In this document: in pieces, positions 27,135-33,200 of the stretch
Position numbering within the stretch: the first letter of the stretch is position 1
Layout: every line of letters starts with the position of its first letter
Assembly: GCA_025361065.1 (NCBI GenBank)
Contig: JANYAY010000150.1
Coordinates: 1-35,205 of the forward strand
Length of the DNA stretch: 35,205 nt
Direction of reading: 5' to 3'
Source of the DNA: Deltaproteobacteria bacterium
GTDB taxonomy: Bacteria; Desulfobacterota; Syntrophia; Syntrophales; Smithellaceae
Position numbers and translations under genes: made by a program
Notes under the pieces: model-generated
Databases searched by the model: none
What the model was told of the DNA's origin: nothing
What the model saw: the letters and a program-made list of their open reading frames with translations, nothing else

Positions 27135-27171
27135 AAAGAGCCGAACTGGAATTACTAAGTTCGGCTCTTTT
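27135..27171 (+). terminator. Rho-independent terminator
   Basis: Perfect 13-base arms AAAGAGCCGAACT and AGTTCGGCTCTTT with a TTTT end and a 10-base loop. It is probably the terminator of the aminotransferase gene, displaced to 185 bases after the stop by the dispersed repeat. Confidence 0.8.
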
Positions 27172-27389
27172 GTCATTTCTACCTCGAAGAGGGCTATCAT
27201 TGGTTTATCAACTCTACGGCCTGACGGCAGGAGAAATAAAAATAGTCGAACAGTCTTAATGTTGATTAAATGCCCGATTTATCAGCACAAATTAATTTCG
27301 CTGCAACAGAGGGAGACTTCATCTGCGACTTTGTAATTCCAATTCTCCATCACGCGCTATTTTTGTTGAGAGATGGAATAAAAAGTAAT

Positions 27390-27418
27390 TTGACAGGCCT
27401 GTCCCTATAATGTATACT
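27390..27418 (+). promoter_or_regulatory. Sigma-70 promoter of vapBC
   Basis: TTGACA (27390-27395), a 17-base spacer, and TATACT (27413-27418), a near-consensus promoter. The start would be near 27425, about 26 bases before the vapB ATG. Confidence 0.75.
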
Positions 27419-27450
27419 TACAATTACAACCCCTTTATTGGAGGTAGTTT

Positions 27451-27687
27451 ATGGCGCAGAATTCCCGAAAATTGAACTTTATGATTGACAACGACGTTGC
27501 TGACGAGTTGGAGAAAATAGTTCCGGTGGGACAAAGAAGCAAGGTTGTCACTCAGGCTATTATTCACGAACTGGCCTTGCAACGCCGTAAAAGCATTACC
27601 AATAGTCTGCTGGATCTCCGTTCGCAGAATCGGCAAACGACGGGGGAAAAACTCATTTCCGAATTGGCGCAAGACAGGATGAGGTAG
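27451..27687 (+). CDS. vapB: VapB-like antitoxin
   Basis: A 78-residue protein whose first half resembles a ribbon-helix-helix DNA-binding domain (KLNFMIDNDVADELEKIVPV, then RSKVVTQAIIHELAL). A hydrophilic C-terminal half would wrap the toxin. It neutralises the PIN-domain toxin encoded four bases downstream and probably represses the promoter at 27390-27418. GGAGG lies shortly before the ATG. Assignment rests on size, fold and partner. Confidence 0.8.
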   Translation: MAQNSRKLNFMIDNDVADELEKIVPVGQRSKVVTQAIIHELALQRRKSITNSLLDLRSQNRQTTGEKLISELAQDRMR

Positions 27688-27691
27688 TAAT

Positions 27692-28120
27692 ATGGGCGCC
27701 TCTAATCTCTATATAATGGATGCCTCTGTGATTCTGAAGTGGGTTTTTAATACCTCCCAGGAAGTTGACGGTGATAAAGCATTGATGCTTTTGCATAGTT
27801 GGGTCAATGGGCAATGCGAATTTGTTCTTCCCTCTCTCTGGATCTATGAAGTCGGCAATATTATCGGAAGAAATATCCCCGATAAGGCCTCTGAATTTAT
27901 GAAGATGCTGATTGAATATCGAATTGAAGAGGCACCGCTAACGGTGTCGCTTGCCCAGCGTACACTATCAATCATGGCGGATTGCGCAGTTACGTTTTAT
28001 GATGCAGTTTATCATGCCGTTGCCCTGGAACGGCATGGGACGCTGGTGACTGCCGATGCGGCATATCTAAAGAAAGCCGGTAAAATGGGTAATGCTGTCT
28101 TACTTGCTGATTTTGATTAG
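27692..28120 (+). CDS. vapC: VapC-like PIN-domain ribonuclease toxin
   Basis: A 142-residue PIN-domain protein. The four acidic metal-binding residues are visible: Asp10 (IMDASVILKW), Glu53 (WIYEVGNII), Asp104 (TFYDAVYHAVA) and Asp122 (TADAAYLKKA). Such toxins cut tRNA or rRNA until bound by VapB. It starts four bases after vapB (GAGG within the vapB end supplies the ribosome binding site) and appears intact. The pair is inserted between the aminotransferase gene and kdsB. Confidence 0.9.
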   Translation: MGASNLYIMDASVILKWVFNTSQEVDGDKALMLLHSWVNGQCEFVLPSLWIYEVGNIIGRNIPDKASEFMKMLIEYRIEEAPLTVSLAQRTLSIMADCAVTFYDAVYHAVALERHGTLVTADAAYLKKAGKMGNAVLLADFD

Positions 28121-28135
28121 TCTTACGGAGAAAAT

Positions 28136-28882
28136 ATGAAAAGAGATGTAATTTGCATTATACCATCGCGTTACGAATCGAGCCGTTTTCCAGGCAAGCC
28201 TTTGGCCGACCTTTGCGGGAAGCCGATGATTCAGCATGTCTATGAACGGGTGGCTAAGGCCAAAGCGATTCCTTATGTTGCTGTAGCCACTGATGATGAA
28301 CGAATTTTTGCCGCAGTTACGAAATTCGGCGGTAAGGCCGTCATGACTGCGGCAACTCACCGGTCCGGCACAGATAGAATTGCCGAGGCCGTGGCGGCGC
28401 TCAATCTTGCGCCGGAGGCGATTGTCGTCAATATTCAAGGCGACCAGCCGATTTTTGAGCCGGTGCAGGTAGATGAAGTCATCGGTCCGCTGCAGGATGA
28501 TCCGTCAATAAACATGTCCACGTTAATTTATAAAATTATCCTGGATGAAGAAATTACTCATCCCAATGCTGTAAAGGTTGCTTTTGACCACGCAGGCTTT
28601 GCCTTGTATTTTTCGCGGGCGACCATTCCCTATGTCCGCAGCAAAACGATGAAAGCCGATTACTACAAACACCACGGCATTTATGCTTACCGCCGTGATT
28701 TTCTGGATATTTTCACCGGACTTTCTGAGGGAACGTTAGAAAAGCTGGAAGCTCTGGAACAACTCAGGGCATTGGAGCATGGCTATAAAATCAAAGTAGT
28801 CATTACTCCTCATGACTCCGTGGAAGTGGATACTCCCCAGGAACTGGAGCGCGTGCGTCAGATTATAATGAATAAATTGTAG
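28136..28882 (+). CDS. kdsB: 3-deoxy-manno-octulosonate cytidylyltransferase
   Basis: A 248-residue enzyme that activates Kdo (or Kdo8N) with CTP for lipopolysaccharide inner-core synthesis, marking a Gram-negative host. Motifs: IPSRYESSRFPGKPL near the N-terminus, CGKPMI, THRSGTDRIAEA, VVNIQGDQP, KHHGIYAYRRDFL, LEALEQLRALEHGYKI, SVEVDTPQELE. The metal-binding Asp103 of the GDxP loop is kept, but the next residue, usually Glu, is Gln104. In Shewanella a KdsB relative prefers Kdo8N, and the aminotransferase gene upstream makes that possible here. GGAG precedes the ATG. The TAG stop is part of a REP palindrome. Confidence 0.95.
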   Translation: MKRDVICIIPSRYESSRFPGKPLADLCGKPMIQHVYERVAKAKAIPYVAVATDDERIFAAVTKFGGKAVMTAATHRSGTDRIAEAVAALNLAPEAIVVNIQGDQPIFEPVQVDEVIGPLQDDPSINMSTLIYKIILDEEITHPNAVKVAFDHAGFALYFSRATIPYVRSKTMKADYYKHHGIYAYRRDFLDIFTGLSEGTLEKLEALEQLRALEHGYKIKVVITPHDSVEVDTPQELERVRQIIMNKL

Positions 28883-28906
28883 GGGCTGCTCGCGAGCAGC
28901 CCCTAC
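28879..28906. repeat. REP palindrome 1
   Basis: Perfect 28-base palindrome, half-site GTAGGGGCTGCTCG. It contains the kdsB stop codon. A smaller hairpin, CGGTTCACGAACCG, follows at 28909-28922. Confidence 0.9.
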
Positions 28907-28940
28907 TACGGTTCACGAACCGCCCTGTTAGAGTAATTTT

Positions 28941-29456
28941 ATGGTTATTGAACATAATCGTAAATCACTGCGATTAAAGGGTTATGATTATTCATCGGCA
29001 GGTGCGTATTTTGTGACGATATGCACGCAAAATAAGGAAAATAAGTTTGGTGCTATAGTCAATGGCGATATGCAATTGAACGAATTTGGATATATTGTTC
29101 AGGAATCATGGATATGGCTGCCAAAACAATATGAATATTTGGAATTGGATGAATGGGCAATAATGCCCAACCATTTTCATGGGATTTTAAAAATAAACGA
29201 ATTTGGTAGGGGCGGTTCGCTAACCGCCCCTACGTGTGACATAAGCCACATTAAATCATTAGGTAGTTTGGTCGGTGGATTTAAAACAGTAGCGGCGAAA
29301 CGTGTTAATGAATTACGGCATATGCCTAGCAGCGTTGTTTGGCAGCGTAATTATTATGAACACGTTATTCGCAATGAGGACGATCTCCATCGTATCCGAG
29401 AGTATGTTGTTAATAATTCGCTGAAGTGGGAAAATGATGAATATTACAAATTGTAG
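28941..29456 (+). CDS. REP-associated tyrosine transposase (RAYT, Y1/HUH family)
   Basis: A 171-residue IS200-like Y1 transposase domain. The N-terminus has the RAYT form (NRKSLRLKGYDYSSAGAYFV, then TICTQNK). The HUH metal site is His78 and His80 in IMPNHFHGIL. The catalytic tyrosine is in RNYYEHVIR (Tyr138 or Tyr139), followed by YVVNNSLKW. RAYTs cut and join single-stranded REP DNA and are domesticated relatives of transposases. Four 28-base REP palindromes surround it, and one is read inside the gene as residues about 89-98 (RGGSLTAPT). The TAG stop lies in another REP half-site. Confidence 0.92.
   Translation: MVIEHNRKSLRLKGYDYSSAGAYFVTICTQNKENKFGAIVNGDMQLNEFGYIVQESWIWLPKQYEYLELDEWAIMPNHFHGILKINEFGRGGSLTAPTCDISHIKSLGSLVGGFKTVAAKRVNELRHMPSSVVWQRNYYEHVIRNEDDLHRIREYVVNNSLKWENDEYYKL
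29206..29233. repeat. REP palindrome 2, inside the transposase gene
   Basis: 12-base arms GTAGGGGCGGTT and AACCGCCCCTAC with a CGCT loop. It lies in frame within the RAYT coding sequence, so it is both REP DNA and protein code. The core differs from the other copies (GGCGGTT rather than GGCTGCT or GGCTGTT). Confidence 0.9.
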
Positions 29457-29500
29457 GGGCTGTTCGTGAATCGTAGGGGCTGTTCGCGAACAGCCCCTAC
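29453..29500. repeat. REP palindrome 3 with preceding half-site
   Basis: A half-site GTAGGGGCTGTTCGTGAA (29453-29470) is followed by a full 28-base palindrome with half-site GTAGGGGCTGTTCG (29473-29500). It lies between the convergent transposase and exported-protein genes. Confidence 0.9.
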
Positions 29501-29508
29501 AGGGAAGA

Positions 29509-30120
29509 TCAATAATCGCTCGGATCAATTTTGCCCTGTACCATAATTTTGGTCAGTACCCAGGCAATGTTATAGGCAGCGGTGTTCAGGCGGGCGGCAA
29601 AACCGGCTCCCCAAACCTGGGCATAAGGATTGCCGGATCTGCTGTTTACATTGACAATACCGGAGAAAAGTTTTTTCCCATCGGCGGCATTGGTGAAAGT
29701 AACATTGCATATAAATTCATCAGGCCGGGCCATCATGAAACTCCAATTCAAGATAATCTTGGTAACAGCCACCTCAACAATTATTCCCCGGCTGACTTTA
29801 TCCTCACGATTAATCATGACCACCTTTTTGTTATTAATATTTGCTTCTTTCAACAAAATAGGGAAGGCATCGGCAAATGATTTGGGAATATCTTTGTTGT
29901 CGGTATCCCATTCTCCGGAATTTGCATAACCCAGGTCCTTGGGGTTGATGGCACTGAAATCAATTGGTTTGATGTTGAACTCATTTGCGGACTGAATCAT
30001 ATTTGAAGCCGTGGATGGTTGCTCCATCGTCGTGTAATAGGCGGCAGCTCCACATGATGTGGCAATACCCCAGACCAAAAGACCTGTAAACAGAGCGATT
30101 ATTGTATGATTTTTTTTCAT
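29509..30120 (-). CDS. Exported protein of unknown function
   Basis: A 203-residue protein beginning with a signal peptide: MKKNHTIIALFTGLLVWGIA, then TSCGAAAYYTT. Cys23 could be a lipoprotein site, but the preceding residues (ATS) are a poor lipobox, so ordinary cleavage near GAAA is also possible. The mature part has no motif I recognise. It includes SFADAFPILLKEANI and a region of alternating strands and ends in KIDPSDY. The open frame extends 85 codons further upstream, but that part runs through REP repeats and the end of proC in antisense-like composition; ATG 30120 with AGGAG before it is the sensible start. It is encoded downstream of proC on the same strand, with a REP pair between. 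Confidence 0.7.
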   Translation of the reverse strand: MKKNHTIIALFTGLLVWGIATSCGAAAYYTTMEQPSTASNMIQSANEFNIKPIDFSAINPKDLGYANSGEWDTDNKDIPKSFADAFPILLKEANINNKKVVMINREDKVSRGIIVEVAVTKIILNWSFMMARPDEFICNVTFTNAADGKKLFSGIVNVNSRSGNPYAQVWGAGFAARLNTAAYNIAWVLTKIMVQGKIDPSDY

Positions 30121-30151
30121 TTTTCCGGTTCTCCTTTTATTAAATTTCTGA

Positions 30152-30201
30152 GTAGGGGCTGCTCGCGAATTTGGTAGGGGCTGCTCGCGAGCAGCCCCTA
30201 C
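30152..30201. repeat. REP palindrome 4 with preceding half-site
   Basis: Half-site GTAGGGGCTGCTCGCGAA (30152-30169) plus a full 28-base palindrome (30174-30201) identical in its half-site to copy 1. It has the same half-plus-full layout as copy 3 and ends two bases from the proC stop. Confidence 0.9.
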
Positions 30202-30203
30202 GA

Positions 30204-31022
30204 CTATTTTCCCGAGGCCAGTTCTCGGGAGCGCTTTGTTGCCGCCTCTACTGCGGATATCAGCGTTGCCCGGATTTTTCCTTCTTCCAGCACTTTGAGG
30301 CCGGCGGCAGTAGTTCCGGCCGGTGATGTAACCATATCTTTTAATTGCGCCGGATGTTTGTTTCCCTGAAGACAAAGCTTGGCGGATCCCAGCATCGTTT
30401 GTGCAGCCAACTGCAAAGATAATTCCCGGGGCAAACCCATTTGAACACCGGCATCGGAGAGCGCTTCAATGATGACAAAACAATAAGCAGGGCCGCTGCC
30501 ACTCAACCCGGTCACTGCATCCATCAACTTTTCTTCCACTTCCACCGTAATTCCTACGGCATCAAAGATGGCTCGTGTCAGCTTGATATCAGCAGCCGTG
30601 GAATTAGTCCCTTTGGCCACTGCAGTCGCCCCCGCCGAAGCCAGTGCCGGAGTATTGGGCATTACCCGGACTACACGAACTCCTTTGGCTAAATATCCTT
30701 CCAGAAAACCGGTAGTGATACCGGCGGCAATGGAAATCACAATTTTTGATTTATTAACAGCAGGAGCAATCTCCTGTAATGTTTGAGCCATATTTTGCGG
30801 TTTTACGGCCAGGATAATAATGGCGGCATTTTTTACCGTTTCCTTGTTTGCACCGGACACCTGCAGTCCCATCTCGGAGCTGATAAATTTCCGGCGGTCC
30901 GCATCAACATCGGTAACAGTAATATCTTTTGCGGAAATAATTTTCCGGGAGATTAATCCCTGGGCGATGATGCTCCCCATTTTCCCGCCGCCAATAATGG
31001 CGATTTTTTTCCCTTTGAGCAT
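30204..31022 (-). CDS. proC: Pyrroline-5-carboxylate reductase
   Basis: A 272-residue enzyme for the last step of proline synthesis, reducing pyrroline-5-carboxylate with NAD(P)H. The Rossmann motif IAIIGGGKMGSIIAQGL is at the N-terminus, followed by ILAVKPQNM, the RVMPNTPALASAGATA signature, and the C-terminal helical dimer domain with the PROSITE-type stretch LSGSGPAYCFVIIEALSDAG and MVTSPAGTTAAGL. The length is typical. The ATG at 31022 follows a GGAGAT. The glutamate-derived proline pathway fits the nitrogen theme, but the gene is not near proA or proB. Confidence 0.96.
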   Translation of the reverse strand: MLKGKKIAIIGGGKMGSIIAQGLISRKIISAKDITVTDVDADRRKFISSEMGLQVSGANKETVKNAAIIILAVKPQNMAQTLQEIAPAVNKSKIVISIAAGITTGFLEGYLAKGVRVVRVMPNTPALASAGATAVAKGTNSTAADIKLTRAIFDAVGITVEVEEKLMDAVTGLSGSGPAYCFVIIEALSDAGVQMGLPRELSLQLAAQTMLGSAKLCLQGNKHPAQLKDMVTSPAGTTAAGLKVLEEGKIRATLISAVEAATKRSRELASGK

Positions 31023-31242
31023 ATTGCGATCTCCTGCGATTAGGGTCAGGCTCCGTTTTTCATGCGCACTCCCGCATGATGTCCGACCAGCGCTGCGCGG
31101 AAAGTTGCTTGCGGAACAATCTCCGTCTTCCCGGCAAATAAGTTATACGAAAGACACACTTGCTCTGTCAACACAAATCAGCTTTTTTATTCCATTTCCA
31201 CATCTCTCGCTGGCTTTGTTGGCAAATCCTGCCCCTGCGCAG

Positions 31243-31447
31243 GAGACTGTGTCGCAATAGGATAAATTGCCATTTCGTGTCCTCCGCTGGCGGAGGTGTC
31301 ACGGGGTGACGGAGGTGGACTAAGGAGTGCCAATGTGTAAATTATTAATATTACAGCCACTTAAAAAACATCCACCCCCTTGCCCCCGCCAGCGGGGGAC
31401 ATTGCGAATAGACTGCAATCAGCATCTGTCAATTGCGACACAGTCTC
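31243..31447. mobile_element. MITE-like element, copy 2 (complete)
   Basis: 205 bases bounded by perfect 16-base inverted repeats, GAGACTGTGTCGCAAT (31243-31258) and ATTGCGACACAGTCTC (31432-31447). Inside are nested palindromes CCTCCGCTGGCGGAGG, GTCACGGGGTGAC and CCCCCGCCAGCGGGGG, and no coding frame. Bases 31243-31383 match 35065-35205 with only two differences. Confidence 0.75.
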
Positions 31448-31457
31448 GCAGGCCGGG

Positions 31458-31642
31458 GTCGACGGCATCCTCAACGTATAACCTGATAACCTGAAGGTCT
31501 CTCGAGGTCACAAGTGTGCAAAATACGCCTCGTCGCCTCCCCCTAGCCCTGCTGCTGCTGAATAATTCAACTAACGATTTTCACTTCACTGCGTTCTTGA
31601 AAATCGAGTTTCATTACCGCCGCGCTATCATCTATGATTGGA
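31458..31642 (+). repeat. Dispersed repeat CCTCAACGTATG, copy 2
   Basis: Shares CGACGGCATCCTCAACGTAT, CGCCTCGTCGCCTCC and CCGCCGCGCTATCATCTATG with copy 1. About 65 bases, including a CGATTTTC/GAAAATCG hairpin, are inserted before the last block. It abuts the right end of MITE-like copy 2. Confidence 0.6.
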
Positions 31643-31658
31643 TTATGATATTCTTCCA

Positions 31659-31686
31659 TTGCATAAAAATATGCTTTTGTTATAGT
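31659..31686 (+). promoter_or_regulatory. Candidate sigma-70 promoter of the hydrolase operon
   Basis: TTGCAT (31659-31664), a 16-base spacer, and TATAGT (31681-31686). It sits 25 bases before the start codon at 31711, so the leader would be short. Confidence 0.4.
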
Positions 31687-31710
31687 AAAGGCCTCAGGAG
31701 TAAACAAAAT

Positions 31711-32487
31711 ATGATTAAGAAATTCAGCATCGATAACACAGAAATAGCTTGCTGGCTAAATCCCGGCGATTTTGGAGGGCATCAGAAGAGTCTTGTTTTT
31801 CTTCATGGCTCCGGTAGTGACCATAGCTGCTGGTCGTATCAATATTCCCAGCTGCATAAGCAATTTAACATTGTCGCCGTTGACCTTCCGGGGCATGGCT
31901 CATCAGCGGGCGGAGGGGAAAATGATGTTGATCAATACTGCCTCTGGATAAAAAAACTGCTGGATGTTTTGCAGCTCAAAAATCCGGTTTTAGTCGGCCA
32001 TTCGCTGGGTGCGGCCATGGCAATGAAATTGGCTTTGCGTTACCCGCAGGACGTTGCCGGGATTGTTCCGGTCGGCGGCGGCATAAAAATGCCTGTGAAC
32101 CCTGATTTGCTCGCCGGTCTGAAAATAGATCCCGCATTAGCTATGGATCTGATCTGCAAATTTTCTCTTGCGCGCGAAAACAGGCCGCAACTTTTTGATT
32201 CTTTAAAGAAAAGCATGGCCAAAACCAATGTTGATGTGCTTTATGGCGATCTGTCCGCCTGTGATAAATTGGATTTAACCACTGACATTGGTAAAATAAA
32301 TACGCAGGCTCTGGTCATTTGCGGGATGGAAGATAAAATGACACCGCCCGATTTTTCCCACCGGATTGTTGCCGGCATTAGCGGTGCAAAAATATGTCTT
32401 ATCGCAGGCGCCGGACACATGGTGATGCTGGAAAAACCAGCGGAATTTAATAGGGCATTGGCCGATTTTGCCTCTTCAATTTCCTGA
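31711..32487 (+). CDS. Alpha/beta hydrolase
   Basis: A 258-residue alpha/beta-fold hydrolase. Oxyanion region HGSGSDHSCW, nucleophile Ser98 in LVGHSLGAAMA, acid Asp208 in VICGMEDKMTPP, and His236 in AGAGHMVMLEKP form the expected triad. Substrate unknown; the family covers esterases, C-C hydrolases and haloperoxidase-like enzymes. The open frame extends 65 codons upstream but that part is repeat sequence with a lysine/cysteine-rich nonsense composition; ATG 31711, preceded by CAGGAG, gives the normal N-terminus. It is followed by yggT 26 bases later. Confidence 0.88.
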   Translation: MIKKFSIDNTEIACWLNPGDFGGHQKSLVFLHGSGSDHSCWSYQYSQLHKQFNIVAVDLPGHGSSAGGGENDVDQYCLWIKKLLDVLQLKNPVLVGHSLGAAMAMKLALRYPQDVAGIVPVGGGIKMPVNPDLLAGLKIDPALAMDLICKFSLARENRPQLFDSLKKSMAKTNVDVLYGDLSACDKLDLTTDIGKINTQALVICGMEDKMTPPDFSHRIVAGISGAKICLIAGAGHMVMLEKPAEFNRALADFASSIS

Positions 32488-32513
32488 AAAGATTTAATAC
32501 TTGTGAGGTTTGT

Positions 32514-32810
32514 ATGTTCGTTCTTAGTAACTTTATTATTGCTCTGGCCAGAATTCTCGAGATTGTCTTGACAATATATATGTGGATTATAGTTTTTCGC
32601 GCCGTGATCTCCTGGGTAAATCCTGACCCCTATAATAAAATCGTTGTCCTGCTGTATCGCGTAACCGAACCGGTGTTGAGTCCTATTCGCCGTAGATTGC
32701 CCTGGCGCAACACGGGAATTGATCTTTCTCCCATCATAGTCATGCTGGTAATCCTCTTCTTGCAGTATTTTTTAGTGGAATCAATAATTGGGCTGGCCCG
32801 TCGTTTATAA
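32514..32810 (+). CDS. yggT: YggT-family integral membrane protein
   Basis: A 98-residue protein with hydrophobic segments at about residues 3-32 and 68-95 and the family core FRAVISWVNPDPYN followed by EPVLSPIRRRLP. YggT proteins are small inner-membrane proteins; roles in osmotic or cation tolerance and in envelope or division-site organisation have been suggested, but the molecular activity is unclear. GAGG precedes the ATG. It is followed by the DUF167 gene, a frequent companion in bacteria. Confidence 0.92.
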   Translation: MFVLSNFIIALARILEIVLTIYMWIIVFRAVISWVNPDPYNKIVVLLYRVTEPVLSPIRRRLPWRNTGIDLSPIIVMLVILFLQYFLVESIIGLARRL

Positions 32811-32831
32811 TCTACCGGAAAGGCAAAACGC

Positions 32832-33146
32832 TTGACCAATACCTTGCATATCCGCGAAACAAAAGACGGATTATCCTTTGACATTCATGTCAACCCGCAC
32901 GCATCGCGAGCTCAAATTGCCGGTATCCAGGAGGGGTTGCTCAAAGTGAAAGTAACCGCTCCGCCGGTGGAAGGGGCGGCCAATGAGGCCTGTATCGAAA
33001 TGCTTGCCAAAAAACTGGGACTGCGGAAAAGCCAGATGAAAATATCTGCCGGCGTCAGGGGACGCAAAAAAACGATCCTGGTCAGTGATATCAGCAAAGC
33101 CCTTTTGGAACAGAAGATCAATAAACTGGATATCGATCAGCAATAA
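32832..33146 (+). CDS. yggU: DUF167 (YggU) family protein
   Basis: A 104-residue protein with the DUF167 signature: FDIHVNPHASRAQI, KVKVTAPPVEGAANEACIEM, LAKKLGLRKSQMKISAGVRG, RKKTILV. Structure is known in the family but function is not. The start is TTG 32832, preceded by GGAAAGG; no ATG or GTG lies in a better place. The conserved yggT-yggU order supports a single operon. Confidence 0.9.
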   Translation: MTNTLHIRETKDGLSFDIHVNPHASRAQIAGIQEGLLKVKVTAPPVEGAANEACIEMLAKKLGLRKSQMKISAGVRGRKKTILVSDISKALLEQKINKLDIDQQ

Positions 33147-33200
33147 TATAATCCGCAAACGATTCGCCGACAGTTGGGACGCGGGATCTGAAATTAGACA

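Larger units (their letters stand above)
26951..27389. other. Intergenic region with dispersed repeat and terminator
   Basis: No gene. A dispersed repeat (26989-27090) is followed by a strong terminator (27135-27171). The remainder up to the vapB promoter is featureless AT-rich sequence. Confidence 0.6.
31023..31658. other. Repeat-filled region between proC and the hydrolase gene
   Basis: No gene. It contains a 205-base MITE-like element (31243-31447) and directly after it a dispersed repeat (31458-31642). An open frame from 31516 runs through the repeat into the hydrolase, but it is not a credible start. Confidence 0.7.

Noticed and set aside
27407-27412. TATAAT as the -10 box of vapBC
   Set aside because: It is only 11 bases from TTGACA; TATACT at 27413 has the 17-base spacing.
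30121-30375. N-terminal extension of 85 codons on the exported protein
   Set aside because: It runs through REP palindromes and overlaps proC; a signal peptide begins at 30120.
31516-31710. N-terminal extension of 65 codons on the alpha/beta hydrolase
   Set aside because: It is made of dispersed-repeat sequence; the ATG at 31711 has a ribosome binding site and starts at the normal family position.
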